Source of the DNA: Parcubacteria bacterium C7867-007
GTDB taxonomy: Bacteria > Patescibacteriota > Minisyncoccia > Phycocordibacterales > Phycocordibacteraceae
Length of the DNA: 49,294 bases
Direction of reading: 5' to 3'
Assembly (NCBI GenBank): GCA_001189195.1
Contig: LFCQ01000006.1
Span: 120,841-170,134, forward strand
The translations under genes were made by a program, and so were the position numbers. Below the pieces are notes generated by a model. The model was not told the DNA's origin. It did no database searches and was given only the letters and a program-made list of their open reading frames with translations. Of this stretch, positions 24,883 to 34,186 are shown one piece after another (the stretch's first letter is position 1; each line of letters starts with the position of its first letter).

Positions 24883-25032
24883 CTACTTTTTCTTACCTGT
24901 GTCGCCGTATCCCGGCTTGGGGACACGTTCGACGACATGGGTGTTCGGCTGTGAACGAGCTTCCTTCACAGTAGTGAATTCACCTGTCTTCGCATCACGA
25001 CCCTTGAGAGTGGTTTTTGGTTCCTTGCTCAT
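24883..25032 (-). CDS. Small basic protein (49 aa)
   Basis: The frame starts MSKEPKTTLKGRDAKTGEFT and ends GYGDTGKKK. It resembles small Lys/Thr-rich proteins with a KDAKTGEFVTVKEA-like core that recur in Gram-negative plasmids and phages; I know no function for them. The start at 25032 is supported by TACAAT (25040-25045, complement) ending 7 nt upstream, the leaderless pattern; an ATG three codons earlier (25041) overlaps that box. Confidence 0.6.
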   Translation of the reverse strand: MSKEPKTTLKGRDAKTGEFTTVKEARSQPNTHVVERVPKPGYGDTGKKK

Positions 25033-25183
25033 GGCAGTCATTGTAGTTGGTTAATAAGTTCGACGTCGACCTCGCCGGGTCTGTAGCAGCAAGAACGTCG
25101 AACCTATTCCTTCAGGAGTGCCCATAGGTACACTGATTTTAAGGAACAATTTGAATATATTTTATCAAGCGTATTGAAAGATG

Positions 25184-26506
25184 CTACTCCTCCAGCTTTA
25201 GCATCTTCTGGCTCAAGACCAACCGACTCTTAATACAGAGCAACAACTCACGCTTCTCCGTCACACTACCTTCCTTCAAGAGATACATCGCATACCCACG
25301 CAGATCGATCTCCTCATCCGGCTCAACACCTGATGCTCCAGCAAAGCTCCGCTGGAACTTCCGCATACGTTCGACCTCAGCCTCAAATTTTTGCCTCATC
25401 GTAATACGGTTCAGATCGATATTATCCATGATCTTTACGAGTTGTTCGATCAACTCTTCCTCTCGGATATACCCGCCCTTACATGCGAGGTCTCGCGCCT
25501 TGGTACATCCGTAATAGACATAGCGGTTCGAGGTGCCGTCTTTTAACTTTTTAAATTTCTCGTCAGCAGAGATACCCGAGCCGCAGTCTCCGCACATCAT
25601 GAGCTTGGTAAAGGCGAACTCCTTTATGTCAGAACGCACGATGCGGTCTCGCTTTAGTTGCTCTTGAGCGCGGTCAAACATCTCCTTGGTAATAAGCGGC
25701 TCATGCTTGCCCTGATACCAGTTGCCGGATTTTTCCGGGTACTCGAAGACACCATAGTAGAAAGGATTTTGCAGAACGAGGTACACGCTAGATAGCGTCA
25801 TATTCTTATTCGCACGGCTCGTGAAGTTCAAGTCAAACTTAAGCCATTGGTGGATACGCCTGCCGCTCCATTTCTCATTCACGCACTTTTCGAAGATCTG
25901 TTTGATGACTGGTGCGCGGAGCGGGTCGATAGCCGCGTGGCACTTCTTGTCGGCATACTTCTCGTTGCTGTATCCCACCGGTGCAACACCTGGGCGCAGA
26001 CCCATCTCACAGCGCGTCCTCAGACCACGCTTTACGTTCACGCCTCGATTGTCGTTCTCAAGCTTTGCCTGTGAACCCAGAATCATGAGAAGGAACTTCT
26101 CACTCGGGCTATTACTAAATCGCTGGCCAAACGTGCGTATCTCATGGAGCTTACCTGCATCCATAAGATCAACGATCTTGCCTAGATCACCGGCGTTACG
26201 CGAGATACGGTCTGGTGCCCAGGTAAGGATACCGTTGAATTTCCCTGCATTCAGTTCTTCGATGATCTCGTTGAAGATTGGTCGCTGACCCGTCTCCTTA
26301 GCCGAGTGCGATTCGCGCTTCATGGTCACAACCTCCAGTCCTTCGCGATCCGCGAGTTGGAGCATTTCCTTGATCTGACTGTCTATGGATAGTATCTGCC
26401 GTTCCTCGCTCTCTGTACTCTTACGGGCATACAGACAGTACGTGACCCTAATAGGAGCCTCTATTTGTTTAGCCGGAAATCCCGTCGGCGCTTGTATCGT
26501 ATTCAT
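25184..26506 (-). CDS. Large serine recombinase
   Basis: 440 aa. The N-terminal resolvase/invertase catalytic domain (about residues 18-165) has the nucleophile Ser in YCLYARKSTESEERQ and the WAPDRISRN active-site arginine motif. The recombinase domain (about 175-285, with GVAPVGYSN and NPFYYGVFEY) follows. A zinc ribbon lies at about 310-350 (MCGDCGSGIS with YYGCTKARDLACKGG). The protein ends with a helical, coiled-coil segment. It would catalyse integration and excision of the accessory region. att sites are not identified by eye. No recombination directionality factor is recognised, though the small genes beside it are candidates. Confidence 0.9.
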   Translation of the reverse strand: MNTIQAPTGFPAKQIEAPIRVTYCLYARKSTESEERQILSIDSQIKEMLQLADREGLEVVTMKRESHSAKETGQRPIFNEIIEELNAGKFNGILTWAPDRISRNAGDLGKIVDLMDAGKLHEIRTFGQRFSNSPSEKFLLMILGSQAKLENDNRGVNVKRGLRTRCEMGLRPGVAPVGYSNEKYADKKCHAAIDPLRAPVIKQIFEKCVNEKWSGRRIHQWLKFDLNFTSRANKNMTLSSVYLVLQNPFYYGVFEYPEKSGNWYQGKHEPLITKEMFDRAQEQLKRDRIVRSDIKEFAFTKLMMCGDCGSGISADEKFKKLKDGTSNRYVYYGCTKARDLACKGGYIREEELIEQLVKIMDNIDLNRITMRQKFEAEVERMRKFQRSFAGASGVEPDEEIDLRGYAMYLLKEGSVTEKRELLLCIKSRLVLSQKMLKLEE

Positions 26507-26525
26507 ATACTTAAGGCACCTGGGT

Positions 26526-26765
26526 TTAGTCCAAGAACTTTGGGTTCGGATTTATGCCTACTACTTCTCGCGTATCCTGTTTTATAATCCTTCCACAATC
26601 AGCGCAGACATATAGCCCGTCCCAGTCGCTACCGATGAGCGGTTCCATCTCATCCCCGTTCTTGTCGCATGGATAGAATCCTCCGTATGCAGCCATATTG
26701 CGACATATACAAATCCAAACCTCCTCATCTCCTGATTCGTAACTAATATATTCCTTGGTTTCCAT
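26526..26765 (-). CDS. Small Cys-rich protein, possible zinc binding (79 aa)
   Basis: Contains WICICRNMAAYGGFYPCDKNG near the N-terminus and YVCADCGRIIKQDTREVVG, an apparent split zinc ribbon (CxC...C / CxxC). The acidic N-terminus and lack of a hydrophobic core suggest a cytoplasmic protein. It lies directly upstream of the recombinase on the same strand. No Shine-Dalgarno. Function unknown. Confidence 0.6.
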   Translation of the reverse strand: METKEYISYESGDEEVWICICRNMAAYGGFYPCDKNGDEMEPLIGSDWDGLYVCADCGRIIKQDTREVVGINPNPKFLD

Positions 26766-26912
26766 AGGTTTGGTTCAAATTTTTAATCAAGGGAAAGGCT
26801 CCAAAAGCCTCCTCTGCCCTCATATCTAATGGATGACGGAGATTCCCTCAGGTGTCTAGAGCGTCCGACTTACCCTCTAGAGACAACCGATATTAGGCTA
26901 TAAAATGTCCTT

Positions 26913-28289
26913 ATGGACAGTAAGGCTAACCTTAAATCCTATCAGCACTACGCAGACCTCTACGATCGCTTCACCGTCGAACGGTGCCGCGAGCTTGAAG
27001 CACTCTCTATTCGCGAGATAACCGACGAGGAACTACCGGAAGGCATCACTAAGGAGCGAGCCGGAGCAATAATGAAATGGGCGTGCGACATGCGTGTGCG
27101 TTTTACTGCTGGAGAACGATATCTTAAGCGCGAAGAAACCATCCGTGATTGGATGGACAGAGATCGGAAGAAAGACGAGCTGTATGAGTCAGCTGAAGCT
27201 CCTGAAGACATCCGATGCCTCACATGCCGTAACCGCATGAAGCCAACTTGCAAGGACTTGTGGGATTTGGATGACAAAGAGCGTGTCTTATTCATGTACG
27301 ACTGTCCGAATCAGTGCATGCCACGTCGGGCATTTTTTAATGATGGAGAGGAATGGCGCACCAAGCCAAAGCTTTGTGTGAATTGCACCGAGCCTGTTAT
27401 CACAACCTCCGAAGAACGTCCTAACGGATATGCCACAGTCAATACCTGTACTGAATGCGGTCACTTACAGACTGATGAGCACGAATGGCACAAAGAAGAA
27501 GATGTATATGACGAGAACTTTGCCAAAGACCGTGACCGCTTCTGTCTCACCGAGGAAGAAGGAAAGAAATTCCAGGAGGAAAAATGGAACTTAGAACGAT
27601 TAGGAAAGTTTAATAAGGAGTGGGAGGAGAAACAAGAACGCTTAAAGAAGAGACTTGATGAGAACCCAAAGGGCTTCCATCTTGAAGGCGCAGGGTACAC
27701 CTGTGCCATCTGTCGGACCGATACTCCTGAAGGCGACAATTGGTATGACGACCACGGCATTAAATGCCTAGTCTGCCAGAAAGCTATTGATGAGGGCGAG
27801 ATACCGGCAACGGTAGCAAGTGACAAGGAAAGTTGGTATTCGAAGTACGATCTTGAGGATCGGTTCAGTCTTAAAGGGGCGACGCTTCGCACATGGCTTA
27901 AGGAAGGAATTATCAAGTCCCGCATTGTTTCTCATTACGGCAAAGGCACCCACTACGAACTGTTCCTCATTGAGGATAATAAAGAATTTCTACCGCCTAA
28001 GGAGTTAACTAAATCCCAGTTCGGAAATGAGATAATCAATGGAGAGAAACGACAACGGCTTTACCCATGGTACCGCTTTGTCGATCCTTTTGAGCATCTG
28101 AAGGACTATGGAATTATTAAGCATATGCGTGTCGTACCAGAAGATGAGATGAGAGAGCGTGAGGAAGCAAAGAAAAAGAAGGAAGAGGAACGAACGAAGA
28201 GATGGGAGGAAAAGCGAGCACGAAGAAAGCTAATAAAGAAAGCTCCAAGGAAAAGAAAGAAGACCAATCCTCCAAAGGAGGATGTCTAG
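26913..28289 (+). CDS. Cysteine-rich zinc-ribbon protein of the mobile region (458 aa)
   Basis: Three or more CxxC pairs are spaced along the protein: RCLTCRNRMKPTC (about 100-112), KLCVNC with NTCTECG (about 153-184), and YTCAICRT with IKCLVCQ (about 266-288), typical of zinc knuckles. Residues about 308-350 (KYDLEDRFSLKGATLRTWLKEG) look like a winged helix or MerR-like DNA-binding segment. The C-terminus is a long Lys/Arg/Glu-rich helix and basic tail (residues about 400-458). Likely nucleic-acid binding, but not assignable to a family. TATAAA (26899-26904) lies 8 nt before ATG. It is divergent from the recombinase. Confidence 0.65.
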   Translation: MDSKANLKSYQHYADLYDRFTVERCRELEALSIREITDEELPEGITKERAGAIMKWACDMRVRFTAGERYLKREETIRDWMDRDRKKDELYESAEAPEDIRCLTCRNRMKPTCKDLWDLDDKERVLFMYDCPNQCMPRRAFFNDGEEWRTKPKLCVNCTEPVITTSEERPNGYATVNTCTECGHLQTDEHEWHKEEDVYDENFAKDRDRFCLTEEEGKKFQEEKWNLERLGKFNKEWEEKQERLKKRLDENPKGFHLEGAGYTCAICRTDTPEGDNWYDDHGIKCLVCQKAIDEGEIPATVASDKESWYSKYDLEDRFSLKGATLRTWLKEGIIKSRIVSHYGKGTHYELFLIEDNKEFLPPKELTKSQFGNEIINGEKRQRLYPWYRFVDPFEHLKDYGIIKHMRVVPEDEMREREEAKKKKEEERTKRWEEKRARRKLIKKAPRKRKKTNPPKEDV

Positions 28290-28413
28290 GTGCCCAAAAC
28301 CTGACCGTCAGTTACCTCGTGCTTAGATATCGCCCTCGAGACGCGTCGATAGTGATATACTTATATTTAGGAAGGTTGTCTTGACTACCCTTATTCTCTC
28401 CTAACTATAAAAT

Positions 28414-28644
28414 ATGAAACCATCCAAATTGATGCATGTGATCAGTGTTATAACAGGTTTCGCAGGAGTTATTACGTTTATAGCCATTGGCTTCGCTTCA
28501 TTCGGTAAAGGCGACGAGCTTGTATTTGGCGTTACGAAAATAGATGCCTTGCTCTGTGTTGTGGTTCTTCTACTTATCGCAACCTGGCTCCAGATCGCAA
28601 CCATTCATCACATGATGCTTGAAAAGAAAGGGGAACTTGTCTAA
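28414..28644 (+). CDS. Small two-helix membrane protein (76 aa)
   Basis: Two hydrophobic segments (about residues 8-28 and 42-60) are joined by a short charged loop (GKGDELVFGVTKID). It ends TIHHMMLEKKGELV. A TTGACT (28381-28386) and TATAAA (28406-28411) pair with 19-nt spacing lies upstream, but the -10 is only 2 nt from ATG, so the real transcript may start elsewhere. It is 31 nt ahead of the DUF6629 gene. No family recognised. Confidence 0.6.
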   Translation: MKPSKLMHVISVITGFAGVITFIAIGFASFGKGDELVFGVTKIDALLCVVVLLLIATWLQIATIHHMMLEKKGELV

Positions 28645-28675
28645 GTGATAGACCTGCCCCGTTTCTACAAATAAT

Positions 28676-29308
28676 ATGTGCTTTTCAGCAACCGCGAGTT
28701 TTGTGGCAGGAGCGGCCTTAACTGGTACGGGTGTCCTGACTATCAAAAAGGCAGAAACTAAAGCGGAAATACCTTTCGCCAGTATTCCGTTCTTGTTTGG
28801 AATCCAACAACTTATTGAAGGCGTGGTGTGGTTGTCTTTCGGAAATGCTGCCGTCAACGTTTTGGCCACCTACTCTTTCTCGTTGTTTTCTCACGTACTC
28901 TGGCCGATACTCGTACCGTTCTCTGTCTTGCTACTTGAGACTAATCCCATACGGAAGAAAATCCTATGGATTTTCTCTATAATCGGATTAATCGTTGGAC
29001 TGTACCTCTTGTACTTCATAGTTACCGAGCCAATTACATCTAAGATTGTAAACAGAAGCATTGCCTACAATTCTCCGCATCTTTTCTTGTATCCAATGCT
29101 GTTCTTCTACTTCCTAGCCACCTGCGTGAGTTGTTTCTTCTCAAGCCATAAAATCATTAACCTATTCGGCATAGTCGCACTCGCTTCTGCCGCAATTGCC
29201 ACGTGGTTCTTTACCGAAACCTTCCTGTCTGTATGGTGTTTCTTTGCCGCAATTCTAAGTGTGCTCGTGTATTGGTTCTTTAAAAAGAAACCTACTAGAG
29301 TCTCTTGA
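28676..29308 (+). CDS. DUF6629-like multi-pass membrane protein
   Basis: 210 aa with about seven membrane helices. It begins MCFSATASFVAGAALTGTGV, the conserved start of DUF6629 proteins, and has QQLIEGVVW in helix 2. Function unknown. The 3' end overlaps the convergent DUF305 gene by 14 bp. It uses TGA as its stop, showing that TGA is a normal stop codon in this genome. Confidence 0.75.
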   Translation: MCFSATASFVAGAALTGTGVLTIKKAETKAEIPFASIPFLFGIQQLIEGVVWLSFGNAAVNVLATYSFSLFSHVLWPILVPFSVLLLETNPIRKKILWIFSIIGLIVGLYLLYFIVTEPITSKIVNRSIAYNSPHLFLYPMLFFYFLATCVSCFFSSHKIINLFGIVALASAAIATWFFTETFLSVWCFFAAILSVLVYWFFKKKPTRVS

Positions 29309-29741
29309 GAATCTCATTCATCTGGTCGATTTCCTGTTGCTGGCTTTCAATAATGCCTTGGCAGAGCTGCTGAATTTCAGGATCAGTGATGTTCGCTTTC
29401 TCGCACATAAGAACAGCACCTGAGTGATGGGGAATCATAGACTGAAGGAAACCCTTATCTCCCACAAAAGTCTGATACCGAATCATCAGGAAGGACACCA
29501 CGAGAACAATTATTCCGATAAGAATCACAAGCTTGTTAAGTTTTTTGTCCTTGTACATCATGCCCATGAGCATCATCTCTAGAATGAGCATCGGCGCGGA
29601 CATCATAAAGCCCATGTACAGGAAATTGATATTCGGAACGGCGTTTGCAAACGTGTTTACCATGGCGAACATAAGGACGAACATGGCGACAACATGGAGT
29701 CCGGCCATGAGGGCTAGTAGCTGGTATGGTGAGTGTTTCAT
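29295..29741 (-). CDS. DUF305 protein with N-terminal membrane helices
   Basis: 148 aa from MKHSPYQLL. Three to four hydrophobic segments (about residues 6-90) precede a short DUF305 domain with SMIPHHSGAVLMCEKANI and ESQQQEIDQMNEILK. DUF305 proteins occur in copper-handling loci; the HH pair and Met residues are candidate Cu(I) ligands. TATACT (29749-29754, complement) ends 7 nt before the ATG at 29741, so the other ATG at 29747 is less likely. It is divergent from the DoxX-like gene, with a TATACCCC half-site in the shared region resembling half of the CsoR operator downstream. Confidence 0.82.
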   Translation of the reverse strand: MKHSPYQLLALMAGLHVVAMFVLMFAMVNTFANAVPNINFLYMGFMMSAPMLILEMMLMGMMYKDKKLNKLVILIGIIVLVVSFLMIRYQTFVGDKGFLQSMIPHHSGAVLMCEKANITDPEIQQLCQGIIESQQQEIDQMNEILKRL

Positions 29742-29786
29742 ATTCATAAGTATACCCCGGCCATTTTTATAGAGTACAATTTTCGT

Positions 29787-30122
29787 ATGCTCAGCATACT
29801 TTTCTTAAAGATAGGTCTCGGGGTAACTTTTGTGCTTACAGGCTTGCTAATATTAAGTAGTAAAGATCGGTGGGTACATATGTTGCCAGGGTGGTTCGCT
29901 AGTCGTTTGTCTTCTACGCGTGGTTTTATGATAGTGACTGCTATTGCCGACATTACTCTTGGGGTGTGGCTCTTAACTGGAATCTTTACAGCCATTGCGG
30001 CTATTCTAGCGGCCATACACCTTCTAGGTGTCCTTATAATTTCAGGCAAGCATGAATTCCATGAGGTCTATCGTGACATAGGGCTCTTATTTGCTGCTGT
30101 GGCCTTGGTATTTTCGGTGTAA
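29787..30122 (+). CDS. DoxX-like four-helix membrane protein (111 aa)
   Basis: Four hydrophobic segments with GVTFVLTGLLILSSKDRW in the first and TAIADITLGVWLLTG in the third, similar to DoxX/SURF4-type small membrane proteins. The start at 29787 is set by TACAAT (29775-29780) ending 6 nt upstream. It lies just upstream of csoR in the copper block. Function not assigned. Confidence 0.65.
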   Translation: MLSILFLKIGLGVTFVLTGLLILSSKDRWVHMLPGWFASRLSSTRGFMIVTAIADITLGVWLLTGIFTAIAAILAAIHLLGVLIISGKHEFHEVYRDIGLLFAAVALVFSV

Positions 30123-30154
30123 ATGACTAGAGGAGTCTAGCTACCAGAACCCTC

Positions 30155-30184
30155 TTGATTAGGTATACCCCTTAGGGGTATCAT
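30155..30184 (+). promoter_or_regulatory. csoR promoter with embedded CsoR operator
   Basis: TTGATT (30155-30160), 18-nt spacer, TATCAT (30179-30184), and ATG 6 nt after the -10. The spacer contains the palindrome ATACCCC-TTA-GGGGTAT (30165-30181), which matches the inverted G/C-rich operator type bound by CsoR repressors. Binding there would block RNA polymerase; Cu(I) would release it. Confidence 0.8.
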
Positions 30185-30190
30185 AAACTT

Positions 30191-30457
30191 ATGAAGTTAG
30201 AAACTAAGAAGCCAATACAGAATCGTCTTCGCCGCATCGAAGGCCAGATCCGAGGCCTCCAAAAGATGGTTGAGGAAGATACGTACTGCATCGACGTCAT
30301 CACGCAGACCTCTGCCATCAAAAGCGCGCTTTCAAGCGTCGAAGATCTGTTGCTTGAGAACCATCTCGATACCTGCGCTTCTGACCAAATGAAATCTGGG
30401 AACGTCACTAAGGCAAAACAAGAGATTCTTGCGGTATATCGGCTTAAACGTAAATAA
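30191..30457 (+). CDS. csoR: CsoR family copper-sensing repressor
   Basis: 88 aa all-helical DUF156 protein. The Cu(I) ligands of CsoR are present in the expected order: Cys33 (TYCIDV), His58 and Cys62 (ENHLDTC), so it should sense Cu(I) rather than Ni(II) or formaldehyde. The start [22 protein letters not shown] contains the RRIEGQIRG family signature. It is autoregulated, judging by the palindrome in its own promoter. copA starts 2 nt after its stop, so the repressor and pump are one transcript. Confidence 0.93.
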   Translation: MKLETKKPIQNRLRRIEGQIRGLQKMVEEDTYCIDVITQTSAIKSALSSVEDLLLENHLDTCASDQMKSGNVTKAKQEILAVYRLKRK

Positions 30458-30459
30458 AT

Positions 30460-32754
30460 ATGAACGACTCTCAGACCTACCGTATCAAAGGAATGCACTG
30501 CGCCTCTTGCGCAGGAATCATAGAGCGTACGGTTAAAAAGGTTGATGGCGTAGAACACATTGAAGTGAACTATGGTACTGAAACTGCGAAGATAGCTTTT
30601 GACTCAACGAAAACTGACCCCCATCAGCTTTCAGGCCACATCAAACCACTAGGGTATACGCTAGTCGTACCCACAGCTGAATCAATGGACATGTCTGCGG
30701 ACGAACACGCCTCACATACAGGTCTGAACCAATCGAAGACAGAAAAGCTAGCTGAACTTAAAGAGATGCGATGGAAGATTCTTTCAGTTATACCCCTGGC
30801 AGTTTTCAGCATATTCGTGATGGGTTGGGAAATTCTCGCGCAATTTGGCGTGACAGGAGCTATCCCTGAAATCCTGTACGAGTTCTTCCATCACCTGCTC
30901 CCGATCTTTGCTACATATGTGCTTATAGTAGTCGGACAGCCGTACCTCCTTGGCTTCTACCGCTTCCTTCGCTATGGCAAGGCGAATATGGATACTCTGA
31001 TCGGTATCGGTACCTCCGTTGCCTTCGTGTACAGTTTTATACTTACTGCTTTTGAAGAGCCATTAAGAGCTTTCCTGAACGTCGACCAAACGTATTACGA
31101 TGTAACCATCGTCGTTATCGTGTTCATCGCGCTCGGCAAATATTTAGAAGCTCAGTCAAAACTTAGAACCGGAGACGCAATTGAAAAGCTGCTTGGTCTT
31201 CAAGCAAAGACCGCTCTGGTGATGAGAGACGGCAAGGAAGTCGAAGTGCCAATTGACCAAGTTACCCATGGGGACCTTATCGTCGTGAAGCCAGGCGGCA
31301 AGATTCCGGTTGATGGCGTAATTGTCGAAGGAAATTCGTACATCGACGAATCTATGGTTACGGGAGAACCCATGGCTGTTGAGAAGAAGACTGGAGACAA
31401 TGTGGTCGCTGGAACTCTTAATACGAAGGGCCACTTTGTATTCAAAGCGACTAAAGTCGGCTCTGAAACGCTCCTTGCAAGCATTATAAGAATGGTCGGC
31501 GAAGCTCAAGGCAGCAAGGCACCGATCCAAGGACTTGCCGATAAGATCTCTAGCGTCTTTGTGCCTGTAGTTCTTGTGTTCGCCGTACTTGTCTTTATTG
31601 CATGGCTCGTGCTCGGCATTCCAACACTCGGTCTCGCACAAGCACTTTCTCTCGGCCTCACGTCATTTGTCGGCATTCTTGTTATCGCATGCCCATGCGC
31701 GCTCGGGCTTGCCACACCTATTGCCGTTATTGTCGGTGTTGGAAAGGGAGCCCAGGAAGGCATCCTCATTAAGGACGCGGCAACGCTTCAAAAGCTCAGG
31801 AGCGTAAATACTATTGTCGTAGACAAGACGGGTACGATTACGAAAGGAAAGCCCGAAGTGATTGAGCTACAGACCTTTCAAGGAAAATCAGAGCAGGAAG
31901 TTATGCGTATCCTCGCATCGCTTGAGAGTAAATCAGAGCACCCGCTTGCAAGTGCGATACTCGCGTATGCTGAGGGAAATTCTATTCGTTCGTCCGCCTC
32001 AGAGCAATTCGAGATAATCGAGGGAAAGGGGCTCAAGGGGACGATAGGAAATACCGAATACTTTGCAGGTAACGCAAAGCTTATTAATGATCTCGATATT
32101 CCGTTCGATAGTGGGGTCTTAGCTTCCCATACCAGCGAGGGAAGAACACCTGTCTTTCTTGCTACGAGCAAAGAAGTGCTCGGGCTGGTATTTATTGCAG
32201 ACGCTATAAAGCCTGAAGCAATAGATGCCGTTAAGAGGCTTCATAAGATGGGTATTAAGACGGTCATGCTCACGGGTGATAATCGGCAAGCGGCAGAAGC
32301 GATTGCGAAGCAGGTTGGTATAGACGAGGTCGTGGCAGAAGTCTTGCCAGGAGAGAAGCTCGACAAGATTAAAGAACTCCAAGCAGAAGGCCGAATAGTC
32401 GCCATGGCTGGTGACGGCGTGAACGATGCCCCCGCACTTGCTCAAGCTGACGTAGGTATCGCTATGGGAACGGGTACCGATGTCGCTATCGAAACGGCTG
32501 GCATAACGCTTCTTGGTGGAGACATCGGCAAACTGGTGAAGGCTATTCGACTTTCACGATTCACCATGAACGGAATTAAGCAAAATTTGTTCTGGGCATT
32601 TGCTTACAACATCATCGGTATTCCAATTGCAGCAGGAATACTCTTCCCGTTCTTTGGATTGCTTTTGTCGCCGGTGATTGCGGGACTCGCCATGGCGCTC
32701 TCGAGCGTTTCGGTGGTGCTCAACTCGCTTCGCTTAAAAACTGTAAAACTGTAA
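30460..32754 (+). CDS. copA: Copper-transporting P1B-type ATPase CopA
   Basis: 764 aa. One N-terminal heavy-metal-associated domain with GMHCASC (about residues 9-15), then eight membrane helices with the [10 protein letters not shown] metal channel motif (about 410-419). The phosphorylation site DKTGTIT (about 454) and GDGVND hinge (about 650) are present. YN in helix 7 and [14 protein letters not shown] in helix 8 complete the Cu(I) P1B-1 signature. It exports Cu(I) from the cytoplasm at the cost of ATP. Linked to csoR and the next gene (3 nt gap). Confidence 0.96.
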   Translation: MNDSQTYRIKGMHCASCAGIIERTVKKVDGVEHIEVNYGTETAKIAFDSTKTDPHQLSGHIKPLGYTLVVPTAESMDMSADEHASHTGLNQSKTEKLAELKEMRWKILSVIPLAVFSIFVMGWEILAQFGVTGAIPEILYEFFHHLLPIFATYVLIVVGQPYLLGFYRFLRYGKANMDTLIGIGTSVAFVYSFILTAFEEPLRAFLNVDQTYYDVTIVVIVFIALGKYLEAQSKLRTGDAIEKLLGLQAKTALVMRDGKEVEVPIDQVTHGDLIVVKPGGKIPVDGVIVEGNSYIDESMVTGEPMAVEKKTGDNVVAGTLNTKGHFVFKATKVGSETLLASIIRMVGEAQGSKAPIQGLADKISSVFVPVVLVFAVLVFIAWLVLGIPTLGLAQALSLGLTSFVGILVIACPCALGLATPIAVIVGVGKGAQEGILIKDAATLQKLRSVNTIVVDKTGTITKGKPEVIELQTFQGKSEQEVMRILASLESKSEHPLASAILAYAEGNSIRSSASEQFEIIEGKGLKGTIGNTEYFAGNAKLINDLDIPFDSGVLASHTSEGRTPVFLATSKEVLGLVFIADAIKPEAIDAVKRLHKMGIKTVMLTGDNRQAAEAIAKQVGIDEVVAEVLPGEKLDKIKELQAEGRIVAMAGDGVNDAPALAQADVGIAMGTGTDVAIETAGITLLGGDIGKLVKAIRLSRFTMNGIKQNLFWAFAYNIIGIPIAAGILFPFFGLLLSPVIAGLAMALSSVSVVLNSLRLKTVKL

Positions 32755-32757
32755 CCC

Positions 32758-33774
32758 ATGGAAACCTATACTTTTCACGTCCAGGGAATGCACTGCAAGT
32801 CTTGCATCGCGCTTACAGAGGGCGAGCTTATGGATCTGCCCGAGGTTACCCACGCGGAGTCCTCGCTTAAAACCCACACGGTTGATGTTGTGGGAGAGTT
32901 TGGTGGACGTACTCAAGACGAGATCGTGGCGTATCTCACCGAACCGCTCAAGAGGCATGGCTATAGTCTCCATCTTGAGAAACAAGCGCATAAGGTCAAG
33001 TGGGCAGACTTTACCTATGCCATACCAGTAGCCGCAGTCTTCATTGCGCTGTTCATCGTTCTACAAAAGCTCGGCATCGTTAATCTGGCTGGTTCTGGGG
33101 AAATGACCTATGCAACCGCGTTTGTCATTGGACTCGTCGCTTCAGTATCGACCTGCATGGCAGTAGTTGGCGGGCTCGTACTCTCCATGTCAGCGAGCTA
33201 TGCAAAGGAAGGACAAGGAGTGCGACCGCAAATACTATTCCATGTTGGCCGTCTCGTATCCTTCTTCGTTCTCGGCGGTGTGATTGGCGCGCTTGGCTCA
33301 GCTTTCCAGCTCGGAGGTACTGGCACATTTGTCCTCAGCTTTATAGTAGCCGTGATCCTGCTCATACTCGGACTTAACCTGCTTGACGTGTTCCCATGGA
33401 CGAAGAAATTGCTACCAACCCTTCCAGCTTCGTTCAGTAAGCATGTTACTCGTTTCAAGGGAGTAAACAGTACGCTTACGCCTCTTCTTATAGGTGCGGC
33501 GACATTCATTCTCCCGTGCGGCTTTACCCAATCGATGCAGCTCTACAGTCTTACGACAGGCAGCTTCCTTCAAGGCGCGCTTACCATGACAGTCTTCGCT
33601 TTAGGAACGCTTCCGATCCTCGCGCTCCTCAGCTTCAGTTCGCTCAGTATCAAGAAGCTGCAGACGGGTGTGTTCTATAAGACGGCGGGGCTCGTCGTTA
33701 TATTCTTCGGACTTTTTAACCTCATGAATAGCTTGGTCGCCGTCGGCCTAATTCCGCCATTATTTAGCTTCTAA
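32758..33774 (+). CDS. HMA domain fused to DsbD/TauE-like membrane protein
   Basis: 338 aa. An N-terminal heavy-metal-associated domain (residues 1-75; GMHCKSC, followed by LPEVTHAESSLKTHTVDV) is joined to six or seven membrane helices of the sulfite exporter TauE / cytochrome c biogenesis DsbD_2 type (AFVIGLVASVSTCMAVVGGLVLSM; ATFILPCGFTQSMQLYSLTTGS; conserved Cys in both repeats). It could hand copper or electrons across the membrane; in this fused form it is typical of copper loci. It starts 3 nt after copA stops. Confidence 0.85.
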   Translation: METYTFHVQGMHCKSCIALTEGELMDLPEVTHAESSLKTHTVDVVGEFGGRTQDEIVAYLTEPLKRHGYSLHLEKQAHKVKWADFTYAIPVAAVFIALFIVLQKLGIVNLAGSGEMTYATAFVIGLVASVSTCMAVVGGLVLSMSASYAKEGQGVRPQILFHVGRLVSFFVLGGVIGALGSAFQLGGTGTFVLSFIVAVILLILGLNLLDVFPWTKKLLPTLPASFSKHVTRFKGVNSTLTPLLIGAATFILPCGFTQSMQLYSLTTGSFLQGALTMTVFALGTLPILALLSFSSLSIKKLQTGVFYKTAGLVVIFFGLFNLMNSLVAVGLIPPLFSF

Positions 33775-33788
33775 CGTATACTATTCTT

Positions 33789-34178
33789 ATGAAGAAATTA
33801 CCTATTGTCGCTTCAGTGCTCCTCGCTGCTCTAATCATTGGCGGGGCAATAGCCTTTGGTGGAAAGTCCACATCGTCTAATCAAATGGTTCAGAATGTCT
33901 CGATGGAGGGGGAGAAGCAAATAATCGAGATTGATGCGAAAGGGGGCTACTCGCCCAAGCTCACTACAGCGAAAGCCGGCGTACCAACCATTCTTCGTTT
34001 GAAGACGAATGGCACTTATGATTGCTCGTCTGCGGTGTCGGTGCCAGCCCTCGGATTCCAGAAGACATTAGAAGCGACTGGCGTCACTGATATCGAAGTG
34101 TCTTCTCAACTGGCGCAAGGAACCCTCGAGGGAGTCTGCGCGATGGGAATGTATAACTTCTCAGTGAAATTTCTCTAA
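33789..34178 (+). CDS. Membrane-anchored cupredoxin-like protein
   Basis: 129 aa. An N-terminal anchor (about residues 5-25) leads to a cupredoxin-fold domain (about 40-129: IEIDAKGGYSPKLTTAKAGV, TILRLKTNGTYDCSSAVSVP, LEGVCAMGMYNFSVKF). The candidate ligands are two Cys and a Met (DCSS, GVCAMGM) with no His, so a classical type 1 site (2 His, Cys, Met) is not obvious; a Cu(I) thiolate site is possible. TATACT (33777-33782) ends 6 nt before ATG, giving a second promoter inside the copper cluster. Confidence 0.75.
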   Translation: MKKLPIVASVLLAALIIGGAIAFGGKSTSSNQMVQNVSMEGEKQIIEIDAKGGYSPKLTTAKAGVPTILRLKTNGTYDCSSAVSVPALGFQKTLEATGVTDIEVSSQLAQGTLEGVCAMGMYNFSVKFL

Positions 34179-34186
34179 CAAAAAGT

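Noticed and set aside
33789-34178. Classical type 1 blue copper site in the small cupredoxin-like protein
   Set aside because: No His residues are present in the domain; only Cys and Met are available, so a standard 2-His, Cys, Met site cannot form.
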